Assembly: GCF_002760655.1 (NCBI RefSeq)
Contig: NZ_PDOC01000002.1
Span: forward strand, 527,564 to 591,563
Source: Massilia eurypsychrophila
GTDB lineage: Bacteria > Pseudomonadota > Gammaproteobacteria > Burkholderiales > Burkholderiaceae_D
Direction: 5' to 3'
Length of the DNA: 64,000 bases
Shown here: in pieces, positions 48,102-56,805 of the stretch
Numbering within the stretch: the first letter of the stretch is position 1
How the letters are laid out: every line of letters begins with the position of its first letter
Position numbers and translations under genes: made by a program
Notes under the pieces: generated by a model
The model's database searches: none
Told to the model about the DNA's origin: nothing
The model's input: only the letters and a program-made list of their open reading frames with translations

Positions 48102-49952
48102 TTATTCTTCTTCCAGCTCCAGCGGCGGCGAGGCGAGCGCCTCGTCCTGGCGCGCCTGCTGGCGCTCCCACATCTGTGCGTACAGCCCGCGCTCGGCCAG
48201 CAGCGACTGGTGCGTGCCGCGCTCGACGATGCGGCCGTGATCGAGCACCAGGATCTGCTGCGCATCGGCCACCGTCGACAGGCGGTGCGCGATCACCAGG
48301 GTCGTGCGGTTCTTCGCAATTTCCTTCAGCTGCGCCTGGATCGCCTGCTCGGCCTTCGAGTCGAGCGCCGATGTCGCCTCATCGAACACCAGGATCGCCG
48401 GGTCCTTGAGCAGGGTGCGCGCAATCGCCACGCGCTGCTTCTCGCCGCCGGACAGCTTCAGTCCGCGCTCGCCGACCATCGTCGCGTACCCGTCCGGCAG
48501 GCTTTCGATGAATTCGTGGATCGACGCCGCGCGCGCCGCGCTGACGATGTCGGCCTTGCTCGCTCCCGGCTTGCCATAGGCGATGTTGTACTCGATGGTG
48601 TCGTTGAACAGCACCGTATCTTGCGGGACGATGCCGATCGCCGCGCGCAGCGACTCCTGCGTGACCTCGCGCACGTCCTGGCCGTCGATGGTGATGGCGC
48701 CGGCATTGACGTCGTAGAAGCGAAACAGCAGCCGCGACATGGTCGACTTGCCCGAGCCGCTGTGGCCGACGACGGCGGTGGTGGTGCCGGCGGCGATGGT
48801 GAAGTCGACGTCGAACAGGATCTGGCGCTTCGACTCGTAGCTGAAGTCGACGTGGTTGAACGCCAGCGTGGCGCCTTGCGTCACCAGCGCGGTGGCGCCT
48901 TTGCTGTCGGCCACTTCGCGGTTCTGGTCGAGCAGCGCGAACAGGCGCTCCATGTCGGCCAGGCTCTGCTTGATCTCGCGGTAGATCACGCCGAGGAAGT
49001 TGAGCGGAATGTACAGCTGGATCATGAACGAATTGACCAGCACCAGGTCGCCCAGGGTCATGCTGCCGTCGATAACGCCGACCGTGGCGCGCCACAGGAT
49101 CAATGTGACCGCGGTGGCGATGATCACCGATTGTCCGGTGTTGAGCACCGACAGCGAGGTCTGCGACTTCACGGCCGCGTTCTCGTAGTTCTTCAGCCCT
49201 TCGTCGTAACGCTTGGCCTCGTAGTCCTCGTTGCCGAAGTACTTGACCGTCTCGTAATTGATCAGCGAATCGATGGCCTTGGTGTTGGCCTTCGAATCGA
49301 GGTCGTTCATGGTGCGGCGAAAGTGCGTGCGCCAGTTGGTGACGATGACGGTGAACGCGATGTAGAGCACCAGCGCGGCGGCGGTGATGATGCTGAACCA
49401 GGCGTCGTAGTTGAGCACCAGGTAGCCCAGCACCAGCGTGATCTCGACCAGCGTCGGCAGGATGTTAAACAGGGTGTACGAGATGAGCGAGCTGACGCCG
49501 CGCGAGCCGCGCTCGATGTCGCGCGTCATGCCGCCGGTCTGGCGGTTCAGGTGGAAGCGCAGCGACAGCGCGTGCAGGTGGCGGAACACCTGCAGCGTGA
49601 TGGTGCGCACCGCGCGCTGCGTCACGCGGGCGAACAAAAATTCGCGCAGTTCGGTAAAGACCGTCGTCGACAGCCGCAGCGCGCCATACGCCACCAGCGC
49701 GCCGAGCGGCAGCACCAAGAGCGCCTGCGGATTGGTCGGGCTGATGCTGAGCGCGTCGATGAGCCGCTTGAGCACCAGCGGCACGCCGACGTTGGCCATC
49801 TTGGCGCCGATCAGGCAGGCCAGAGCGGCCATCACGCGCCACTTGTAGACCCACAGGTAGGGGATCAGGGTTTGCAGGGTCGCCCAGTCGCCGCGCGAGG
49901 CGTTTTTTGCGTCGGCCGGCGGCGGTGGCGGAGGAGAGGAATTTTGGCGCAT
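48102..49952 (-). CDS. ATM1-type ABC exporter, fused membrane and ATPase domains
   Basis: 616 residues. A six-helix membrane domain (about 30-330) includes RHLHALSLRFHLNRQTGGMT and DIERGSRGVSSLISYTLFNI, the glutathione-binding-type region of the ATM1/HMT1 class. The nucleotide-binding domain follows with Walker A VVGHSGSGKSTMSRLLFRFY, signature LSGGEKQRVAIARTL, Walker B ILVFDEATSALD and the H-loop VIAHRLSTV. Bacterial ATM1 proteins export glutathione conjugates or metal-glutathione complexes. The N-terminus has a short proline run (PPPPPP). It converges on the asparaginase gene and is divergent from the thioesterase gene. Confidence 0.9.
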   Translation of the reverse strand: MRQNSSPPPPPPADAKNASRGDWATLQTLIPYLWVYKWRVMAALACLIGAKMANVGVPLVLKRLIDALSISPTNPQALLVLPLGALVAYGALRLSTTVFTELREFLFARVTQRAVRTITLQVFRHLHALSLRFHLNRQTGGMTRDIERGSRGVSSLISYTLFNILPTLVEITLVLGYLVLNYDAWFSIITAAALVLYIAFTVIVTNWRTHFRRTMNDLDSKANTKAIDSLINYETVKYFGNEDYEAKRYDEGLKNYENAAVKSQTSLSVLNTGQSVIIATAVTLILWRATVGVIDGSMTLGDLVLVNSFMIQLYIPLNFLGVIYREIKQSLADMERLFALLDQNREVADSKGATALVTQGATLAFNHVDFSYESKRQILFDVDFTIAAGTTTAVVGHSGSGKSTMSRLLFRFYDVNAGAITIDGQDVREVTQESLRAAIGIVPQDTVLFNDTIEYNIAYGKPGASKADIVSAARAASIHEFIESLPDGYATMVGERGLKLSGGEKQRVAIARTLLKDPAILVFDEATSALDSKAEQAIQAQLKEIAKNRTTLVIAHRLSTVADAQQILVLDHGRIVERGTHQSLLAERGLYAQMWERQQARQDEALASPPLELEEE

Positions 49953-50014
49953 GACAGAGCTCGGCGATTTATGGTTCAATTCCGGACGATTGTAGCCTCT
50001 CACGGGAATTCACG

Positions 50015-50467
50015 ATGACCACGCCAGAAAACGTAGCAAGCAACACCATCGCCAATGCGGGCCTGCCGCCGGGGAAAATGCCCCAGCTGCGGGTGATGCC
50101 CGCCCCTTCCGACGCCAACGTGTACGGCGACGTATTTGGCGGCTGGATCATGGCGCAGGTCGACGTCGCCGGTTCGCTGCCGGCCACGCGCCGCGCCAAC
50201 GGCCGGGTTGCCACCATCTCGGTCAACTCGTTCCTGTTCAAGCATCCGGTGTTCGTCGGCGACCTGCTGTCGTTCTACGCCGATATCGTAAAGGTGGGCA
50301 ATACCTCGATCACCGTCTACGTCGAGGTGTACGCGGAGCGCAACCGGCTGCAGGCCGATACGGTAAAGGTGACGGAAGCGACGCTGACCTACGTGGCCAC
50401 CGGCGACGACCGCAAGCCGCGCCAGCTGCCGCCGCTCGAATCGCTGATTTCGAGGCCGGCGGCCTGA
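50015..50467 (+). CDS. Acyl-CoA thioesterase, YciA-like hotdog fold
   Basis: 150 residues. The hotdog core has the YciA/cytosolic-thioesterase signature PSDANVYGDVFGGWIMAQVD (catalytic Asp and central helix), then TISVNSFLFKHPVFVGDLLS and VKVTEATLTYVATGDD. It hydrolyses acyl-CoA to free acid and CoA. Two fadD genes lie about 2 kb downstream on the other strand, giving a fatty-acid context. The TGA shares one base with the ATG of phoD (TGATG). Confidence 0.9.
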   Translation: MTTPENVASNTIANAGLPPGKMPQLRVMPAPSDANVYGDVFGGWIMAQVDVAGSLPATRRANGRVATISVNSFLFKHPVFVGDLLSFYADIVKVGNTSITVYVEVYAERNRLQADTVKVTEATLTYVATGDDRKPRQLPPLESLISRPAA

Positions 50468-52032
50468 TGGACCAGCAGCGCCGGATCTTCCTGTTCAATG
50501 CGGCGCAGCTGGCGACGCTGGCCGCCGCCGCTCCGCTGGCCGGCGCCGCGCCCAACGATGCCGCCTATCCGTTCAGCCTTGGGGTCGCATCCGGTTCGCC
50601 GTTGCCGCATGCGGTGATTCTCTGGACGCGCATCCTGGCCGACCCGCTGAACGCGGCGGCCACCGCGCCCGTCGCGCTCAGCGTGCGCTGGGAAGTGGCG
50701 GAGGACGAGCTCTTTCGCAAGATCGCAGCGAAGGGCGTCACCAGCGCCGTGCCCGCGCTGGCGCACAGCGTACACGTCGATGCCACGGGCCTGGCGCCCG
50801 GCCGCTGGTACTGGTACCGCTTCATGCTGGGCGGCGCCGTCAGCCCGGTCGGGCGCACCCGCACCGCACCGGCGCCGGATGCGCAGCCGGCCAGGCTGAA
50901 GCTGGCGGTCGCGTCGTGCCAGCACTGGGAATTCGGCAGCTTCGGTGCGCATCGCCAGATCGCCGCGGCGGCGCCCGACCTGGTGGCCTTCCTCGGCGAC
51001 TACATCTACGAATGGGGGCCGTACCACCTGAGCCACCCGGCCAAGGCCACCCGCACCAACGAGCACGCCACGCTGGCCGGCTACCGCGCCCGCTATGCGC
51101 AGTACAAGAGCGACCCGGACCTGCAGGCGGCGCACCATGCGGCGCCGTGGATCGTGACGTGGGACGACCATGAGGTCGTCAACGATTACACGGGCGAACG
51201 CGATGCGCGTTCGTCGGCCGATTTTCTGGCCAGGCGCGCCGCCGCCTACCAGGCCTTCTACGAGCACATGCCGCTGCGCCTGGCGGCGCCGGGGCAGACC
51301 GACTTTGCGCGCTTTCGCATCTACCAGCGCCACGACTGGGGCAGGCTGGCGCGCTTTCATGTGCTGGACGACCGCCAGCATCGCGCGGCGCACGCGTGCC
51401 AGGCGAAAGGCCGCTCAGGCTCGGTGCTGCGGCGCGACTGCGCCGACCTGCGCGACCCGGCCCGCAGCATGCTGGGCGGCGAGCAGGAAGCGTGGCTGGC
51501 GCAGGGGCTGGCGTCGTCAGGCGCGCGCTGGAACATCATCGCCCAGCAAACGCTGATGGCGCAGTCGTCGCAGACGAAGATCATCGGGCTGGACGACGGG
51601 CGCTTCTGGAACGACGGCTGGGATGGTTATCCGCTGGCGCGCCAGCGCCTGTTCGACGCGCTGGGCGAATCGCGCGCAGCCAATCCGCTGGTGCTGTCGG
51701 GCGACGTGCATACCTTCTATGCGGCGGAGCTGCGCAGCGACTTTTACCGGCCGATGTCGAAGGCGAACCCGATCATCGCAACCGAGTTTTGCGGTACGTC
51801 GGTGACGTCGTCGTCGCGGCCGCAGGCGCGCACGCTGGAGTATGTCGACATGAACCCGCACATCAAGTACGGGCGCAGCGACAAGCGCGGTTTCATGCTG
51901 ATGGAGGTGACGCCGACCAAAACGGTGACCAGTTTCGTCGGTCTCGATGATGTGCGCGATGCGGCCACCGGCGCGTCACCGGTGGCCACGTTCGTGGTGA
52001 ATGCCGGCCGGCCAGGACTAAATCGCTCCTAG
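50467..52032 (+). CDS. phoD: Alkaline phosphatase D / phosphodiesterase
   Basis: 521 residues. The N-terminus carries a twin-arginine signal (QQRRIFLFN and then a hydrophobic Ala-rich stretch), so export through Tat is expected. PhoD_N domain (about 35-140): FSLGVASGSPLPHAVILWTR. Catalytic domain: LAVASCQHWEFGSFGAHR, VAFLGDYIYEWGP, TWDDHEVVNDYTGE and SGDVHTFYAAEL, the metallophosphatase blocks that bind Fe/Ca. It releases phosphate from mono- and diesters outside the cytoplasm. The start codon overlaps the thioesterase stop, an unusual coupling of a cytoplasmic and an exported enzyme. It ends at a bidirectional terminator. Confidence 0.92.
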   Translation: MDQQRRIFLFNAAQLATLAAAAPLAGAAPNDAAYPFSLGVASGSPLPHAVILWTRILADPLNAAATAPVALSVRWEVAEDELFRKIAAKGVTSAVPALAHSVHVDATGLAPGRWYWYRFMLGGAVSPVGRTRTAPAPDAQPARLKLAVASCQHWEFGSFGAHRQIAAAAPDLVAFLGDYIYEWGPYHLSHPAKATRTNEHATLAGYRARYAQYKSDPDLQAAHHAAPWIVTWDDHEVVNDYTGERDARSSADFLARRAAAYQAFYEHMPLRLAAPGQTDFARFRIYQRHDWGRLARFHVLDDRQHRAAHACQAKGRSGSVLRRDCADLRDPARSMLGGEQEAWLAQGLASSGARWNIIAQQTLMAQSSQTKIIGLDDGRFWNDGWDGYPLARQRLFDALGESRAANPLVLSGDVHTFYAAELRSDFYRPMSKANPIIATEFCGTSVTSSSRPQARTLEYVDMNPHIKYGRSDKRGFMLMEVTPTKTVTSFVGLDDVRDAATGASPVATFVVNAGRPGLNRS

Positions 52033-52044
52033 TACCACTCAACG

Positions 52045-52085
52045 CAAAACCGTCATGCTCGCCACTGGCGAACCTGACGGTTTTG
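52045..52085. terminator. Bidirectional terminator between phoD and fadD
   Basis: AAAACCGTCA / TGACGGTTTT arms around a 19-nt loop with A/T tails on both sides. It ends both convergent transcripts. Confidence 0.82.
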
Positions 52086-52095
52086 AAGTTAGTGG

Positions 52096-53775
52096 TTACG
52101 CGGGCGTTGTATCGCGCAGTTCGCGGCGCAGGATCTTGCCGACATTGGTCTTCGGCAGATCGTCCCTGAACTCGATGTACTTCGGCTTCTTGTACGCCGT
52201 CAGCTGCTCCTTGCAGAACTCGAGCAGCTGCTCCTTGGTCAGGTCCGGATCCCTGCGCACCACGAACAGCTTGACCGCCTCGCCGGTATTGGCATCCGGT
52301 ACGCCCACGCACGCGCATTCGAGCACGCCAGGGTGGCCGGAGATCACCGCTTCGATTTCGTTCGGGTAGACGTTAAAGCCCGACACCAGGATCATGTCCT
52401 TCTTGCGGTCGACAATGCGGGTGTTGCCGGCAGCGTCCATCACGCCGATGTCGCCGCTCTTGAAGAAGCCGTCGGGCGTCATCGACTTGAGCGTCTCGTC
52501 AGGCCGGTTCCAGTAGCCGGCCATGACCTGCGGCCCGCGGATCGACACCTCGCCGCGCTCGCCGAGCGCCACTTCCTTGCCATCGTCGTCGAGAATCTTG
52601 ATCTCGGTCGACGGCAACGGCAGCCCGATGGTGCCGGAAAACTCGTGGATGTCGCAGCGGTTGGCGGTCGCCACCGGCGACGTCTCCGACAAGCCGTAGC
52701 CTTCGACGATCGGCGTGCCGGTCACCTTCAGCCACTTGTCGGCCACCACCTGCTGCACCGCCATGCCGCCGCCATTGCACACGCGGTAGCTGGAGAAATC
52801 GAGCTTGGCGAAGTCCGGATTGTTGAGCAGGCCGTTGTACAGCGTGTTCACGGCCGGGAAGATGTTGATGCGGTACTTGCCGAGCTCCTTGACGAAACCG
52901 GCCATGTCGCGGGGGTTCGGAATGAGCACGCTCATGCCGCCGACGCGAATGCCCATCAGCGCGCACACCGTCAGCGCGTAGATGTGATACAGCGGCAGAG
53001 CGCACATGAACTGCAGCTGCTGGCCTTTCGGCAGCGTGTCGATGGTCGGGCGGATCCAGGCCTCGTTCTGCAGCACGTTGGCGATCACGTTCCGGTGCAG
53101 CAGCACGGCGCCTTTCGACACGCCGGTGGTGCCGCCGGTGTACTGCAGGAAGGCGATGTCGTCGTGCCCGATGACGACCGGCGTCATCGTCATGCGCGCG
53201 CCCTCGGCCATCATGCGGTTGAACGGGATGGCGCCAGGCAGGGAATACGCCGGCACCAGCTTCTTCACCTTGCGCACCACCAGGTTGACGATCGTGCCCT
53301 TCAGAGCGCCGAGCATGTCGCCCATGCTGGCGACGATGACGTGCTTGACCATGGTCTTGGCGATCACGTGTTCGAGCGTGGTGGCGAAGTTTTCCAGCAC
53401 CAGGATCGCTTCGGCGCCGGAGTCGATCAGCTGGTGCTGCAATTCGCGCGGGGTGTACAGCGGATTGACGTTGACGATAACGTAGCCGGCGCGCAGCGCG
53501 GCGGCCATCGCAACCGGATACTGCAGCACATTGGGCAGCATGATGGCCACGCGCGCGCCGGGCTTGAGGCCCTTCGACTGCAGCCAGGCGCCCATCTGCT
53601 GCGACATGCGGTCAAGCTGGCCGTAGGTGATCGACTTGTCCATGCAGACGAATGCGCGGCGCGCGGCGTAGGTGCGGAACGATTCTTCCATCAGGTGCGT
53701 CAGCGAGCGGTACTGCGTCCAGTCGATTTCCGCCGGCACGCCCGGTTGATACGACTTGAGCCAAAACTTGTCCAT
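52096..53775 (-). CDS. fadD: Long-chain-fatty-acid-CoA ligase (first paralogue)
   Basis: 559 residues, near the E. coli FadD length. Adenylate-forming motifs are YTGGTTGVSKGAVLLHRN (P-loop), VEGYGLSETSPVATANR and KSGDIGVMDAAGNTRIVDRK plus MILVSGFNVYPNEIEAVIS (FACS signature). The catalytic Lys is in LPKTNVGKILRREL at the C-terminus. It activates fatty acids with ATP and CoA for beta-oxidation. The ATG at 53775 has GAGG upstream; a GTG one codon earlier is less likely. It lies downstream of a close paralogue with a terminator in between. Confidence 0.93.
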   Translation of the reverse strand: MDKFWLKSYQPGVPAEIDWTQYRSLTHLMEESFRTYAARRAFVCMDKSITYGQLDRMSQQMGAWLQSKGLKPGARVAIMLPNVLQYPVAMAAALRAGYVIVNVNPLYTPRELQHQLIDSGAEAILVLENFATTLEHVIAKTMVKHVIVASMGDMLGALKGTIVNLVVRKVKKLVPAYSLPGAIPFNRMMAEGARMTMTPVVIGHDDIAFLQYTGGTTGVSKGAVLLHRNVIANVLQNEAWIRPTIDTLPKGQQLQFMCALPLYHIYALTVCALMGIRVGGMSVLIPNPRDMAGFVKELGKYRINIFPAVNTLYNGLLNNPDFAKLDFSSYRVCNGGGMAVQQVVADKWLKVTGTPIVEGYGLSETSPVATANRCDIHEFSGTIGLPLPSTEIKILDDDGKEVALGERGEVSIRGPQVMAGYWNRPDETLKSMTPDGFFKSGDIGVMDAAGNTRIVDRKKDMILVSGFNVYPNEIEAVISGHPGVLECACVGVPDANTGEAVKLFVVRRDPDLTKEQLLEFCKEQLTAYKKPKYIEFRDDLPKTNVGKILRRELRDTTPA

Positions 53776-53815
53776 CACTTACCTCATCTGTGCAAATACT
53801 CTGTAAAAAATGAAA

Positions 53816-53836
53816 AACGCCCGGCGGCCGGGCGTC
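53816..53836 (-). terminator. Terminator between the two fadD paralogues
   Basis: On the minus strand: ACGCCCGG - CCG - CCGGGCGT followed by TTTTTC. It ends the upstream fadD; the downstream fadD starts only about 40 bp later, so it needs read-through or a very close promoter. Confidence 0.75.
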
Positions 53837-53863
53837 TTTGCTGGCAAACCGCCGATCCTTCCG

Positions 53864-55546
53864 CTACGCCGCCTGCTTCTCGTCGCGCAGCATGCGCCGC
53901 AAGATCTTGCCGACGTTCGTCTTCGGCAGCTCGGTGCGGAACTCGATGTACTTCGGCTTCTTGTAAGCGGTGAAGTGCTGCTTGCAGTAGTCCATCAACT
54001 GTTCCGCGGTCAGGGTCGGGTCCTTGCGCACGACGAAGACCTTGACCGCTTCGCCCGAGTTCTCGTCCGGTACGCCGATCACGGCGCATTCGAGCACGCC
54101 GGGATGGGCCGCGATCACGCCTTCGAGTTCGTTCGGATAGACGTTAAAGCCGGAGACCAGGATCATATCCTTCTTGCGGTCGACGATTTTAACGTATCCG
54201 TCGGCGTCCATGACGCCGACGTCGCCCGATTTGAAGAAACCGTCAGGTGTCATCACGTTGGCCGTTTCGTCCGGGCGGTTCCAGTAGCCAACCATCACTT
54301 GCGGGCCGCGGATGGCGATCTCGCCGCGTTCGCCGAGCGCCACCGGCACGCCGTCGTCATCGAGGATGGCGATGTCGGTCGACGGCACCGGCAGGCCGAT
54401 ATGGCCGGTGAACTCGGTCAGGTCGGCGCGGTTGCAGGTGGCCACCGGCGACGTCTCCGACAGGCCGTAGCCTTCGATGATGGACACGCCGGTCGCCGCG
54501 CGCCACTTGTCGTTGACGGTCTGCTGCACCGCCATGCCGCCGCCGTTGGCCATCTTCAGGGCCGAGAAATCGATGGTGCCGAAATCGGCGTGATTGAGCA
54601 TCGCGTTGTACAGCGTGTTCACCGCCGGCAGCGAGTTGATCTTGTACTTGGTCAGCTCCTTGATGAAGCCGCCGATGTCGCGCGGGTTCGGGATCAGGAT
54701 GTTGAGCGCGCCGATGCGCATGCCCCACATGGCGCACGCCGTCAGCGCGAAGATGTGATACAGCGGCAGCGCGCAGACGATGTTGAGCTGCTCGACGACC
54801 GGCGGCTTGGCCAGTGCCGGCTGCGACCAGGCTTCCGTTTGCAGCACGTTGGCGATGATGTTGCGGTGGGTAAGCGTGGCGCCCTTCGACACGCCGGTGG
54901 TGCCGCCCGTGTACTGCAAAAAGGCGATGTCGGACGACTGCGCCTCGACCGGTGTGAACGTCATGCGGCCGCCCTGCGCCAGCATGTCCTTGAAGCGCAC
55001 CGCGTTCGGCAGCGAGTAGGCCGGCACCATCTTCTTGACGTTGCGGACGACGAAGTTGACGATCATGCCCTTGGCGCCGCCGAGCATCTCGCCCATGCTG
55101 GCGACGATGATGTGCTTGACCGGCGTTTTCGGCAGCACCTGTTCGAGCGTGGTGGCGAAGTTTTCCAGCACGATGATCGCTTCGCTGCCGGAGTCGGCCA
55201 GCTGGTGTTCCAGCTCGCGCGGGGTGTACAGCGGATTGACGTTGACGACCGTGTAGCCGGCGCGCAGGATCGCGGCGATGGCGATCGGATACTGCAGCAC
55301 GTTGGGCATCATGACGGCGACGCGCGCGCCTTTTTTCATGCCGCGGCTTTGCAGCCAGGCGGCGGCCTTGCGCGAGTAGGAATCGAGTTCGCCATAGGTG
55401 AGGAACTTGTCCATGCAGACATAGGCGTTACGGTCGGCGAACTTGACAAACGATTCCTCCAGCAGCTGAACCAGCGAACGATACTGGTCCGGGTTGATTT
55501 CCGCCGGCACGCCGGCGGGGTAGGATTTCAGCCAAAATTTATCCAT
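53864..55546 (-). CDS. fadD: Long-chain-fatty-acid-CoA ligase (second paralogue)
   Basis: 560 residues and clearly paralogous to the next gene along its whole length: MDKFWLKSYPAGVPAEINPD versus MDKFWLKSYQPGVPAEIDWT at the start. The same motifs are present: YTGGTTGVSKGATLTHRN, IEGYGLSETSPVATCNR and MILVSGFNVYPNELEGVIAA, with LPKTNVGKILRRML at the end. The ATG at 55546 matches the paralogue and has AGAAGG upstream; the frame is open further up without similarity. The two may differ in chain length or expression. Confidence 0.93.
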   Translation of the reverse strand: MDKFWLKSYPAGVPAEINPDQYRSLVQLLEESFVKFADRNAYVCMDKFLTYGELDSYSRKAAAWLQSRGMKKGARVAVMMPNVLQYPIAIAAILRAGYTVVNVNPLYTPRELEHQLADSGSEAIIVLENFATTLEQVLPKTPVKHIIVASMGEMLGGAKGMIVNFVVRNVKKMVPAYSLPNAVRFKDMLAQGGRMTFTPVEAQSSDIAFLQYTGGTTGVSKGATLTHRNIIANVLQTEAWSQPALAKPPVVEQLNIVCALPLYHIFALTACAMWGMRIGALNILIPNPRDIGGFIKELTKYKINSLPAVNTLYNAMLNHADFGTIDFSALKMANGGGMAVQQTVNDKWRAATGVSIIEGYGLSETSPVATCNRADLTEFTGHIGLPVPSTDIAILDDDGVPVALGERGEIAIRGPQVMVGYWNRPDETANVMTPDGFFKSGDVGVMDADGYVKIVDRKKDMILVSGFNVYPNELEGVIAAHPGVLECAVIGVPDENSGEAVKVFVVRKDPTLTAEQLMDYCKQHFTAYKKPKYIEFRTELPKTNVGKILRRMLRDEKQAA

Positions 55547-55725
55547 CTGGGTGCCTTCTGTCTCTATAGTTATCGTTATGGGCGCCGGTATCCGGAACCT
55601 GCATGGGTGTCTCCCCAACGATGCTATCGGGGCGGACGCTTCGACGCAAGGGTTTTGCTGCAATTGGAGCAACTATTCTAGATGGATATTATCGTGCGCT
55701 GCAGCATTGCCGCGACCAAAGGCCC

Positions 55726-56805
55726 CTACAGTCCCGCCATGGTGGCGCCGAGCGTCTTCAGGCGCCGGTGCCGTTCGCCGCGATCGAGGTCGGCGATGCG
55801 GCGCACCGCCTGGTAAAAGCCGCCGAAGCTGCGCTCGCGCGCCAGCAGCGCACGAAAGGCCGGCACGAAGTCGTTGTAGGTCGCGATCGACGCCAGATGG
55901 GCGTTCGACAGCGGCTCGGCGAAGAAGCGGTCATAGCCGGCGTAGCCGCCCCAGCTTTCCTTGAGCACCAGGTAGTCGTCCTGCAGCTGGCGGAACAGGC
56001 GCGCCTTGCCGGCGCGCTTGTCGGCGTCGCTGATGCTGGACGCATAATTGCGATCGAGCGCGCGGCGGCAATCGAGCAGCAGCTGCAGGAACTGCTGCTT
56101 GCGCGCCGTGTACCTGGCGTAGTTCTCGCGCATCGCCGCATTGCCGAATTTTTCCATCCAGTGTTCGACGCCGGCTTCTTCGACCGCGCTGGCAAACGAC
56201 TCGTTGAACTGCGAGTCGCCGGCCACGTACACCACCTGGTGCGCCAGTTCGTGGAAGATCAGGCGCGCCAGTTCGGCGTCAGGATAGTTGATGAAGGTGG
56301 AGATCAACGGGTCGTTGAACCAGCCAAGCGTCGAATATGCCGACACGCCGCCGACCTGGACGTCGTGGCCCTGGGCGCGCAGCTGGCTGGCGTAGTCCTG
56401 GGCGTCGTCCTTGCCGTAATAGCCGCGATAGTTGACGCAGCCGGCCACCGGGAAGCACCACTGCAGCGGCGCCAGCGACAGCTCCGGCGTGGCGACGACG
56501 TTCCACACCACGTAGGGGCGCTTGAGCGCGGTGTAGTTCTTGTAGCTCTCGTTGTCGGGCAGGCCGAGGTGCTCGACCGCGTACTGGCGGATCTGGCGCG
56601 CGGAGGCCAGCCGCGTGCGCAGCTTCGGATTGGTGGCCGGGTCGGACAGCCAGTCGTCCACCGGGCGCGAGTCGGACAGCAGCGACAGCTGGCCGTGCGC
56701 AGCCTGCGAGTAGTAGTTGATGGTCGAGCAGCCGGCCAGCAGGCCGGCGGCCAGACCGGCCATCAGCACGCACTTGGTTCCCCGCGACAGTGCCAGGCGC
56801 TTCAT
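55726..56805 (-). CDS. Lipoprotein zinc aminopeptidase of the COG4324 type
   Basis: 359 residues. A lipoprotein signal ends at the lipobox LLAGC, so it is membrane-anchored on the periplasmic side. The zinc motif HELAHQ lies in ARLIFHELAHQVVYVAGDSQ, followed by NESFASAVEEAGVEHW with a likely third ligand. Other family blocks are CFPVAGCVNYRGYYGKDDAQ and GVSAYSTLGWFNDPLISTFI. Proteins of this type are annotated as putative aminopeptidases; the substrate is unknown. The ATG overlaps the TGA of the molybdopterin oxidoreductase gene by four bases, so the two are co-translated. Confidence 0.86.
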   Translation of the reverse strand: MKRLALSRGTKCVLMAGLAAGLLAGCSTINYYSQAAHGQLSLLSDSRPVDDWLSDPATNPKLRTRLASARQIRQYAVEHLGLPDNESYKNYTALKRPYVVWNVVATPELSLAPLQWCFPVAGCVNYRGYYGKDDAQDYASQLRAQGHDVQVGGVSAYSTLGWFNDPLISTFINYPDAELARLIFHELAHQVVYVAGDSQFNESFASAVEEAGVEHWMEKFGNAAMRENYARYTARKQQFLQLLLDCRRALDRNYASSISDADKRAGKARLFRQLQDDYLVLKESWGGYAGYDRFFAEPLSNAHLASIATYNDFVPAFRALLARERSFGGFYQAVRRIADLDRGERHRRLKTLGATMAGL

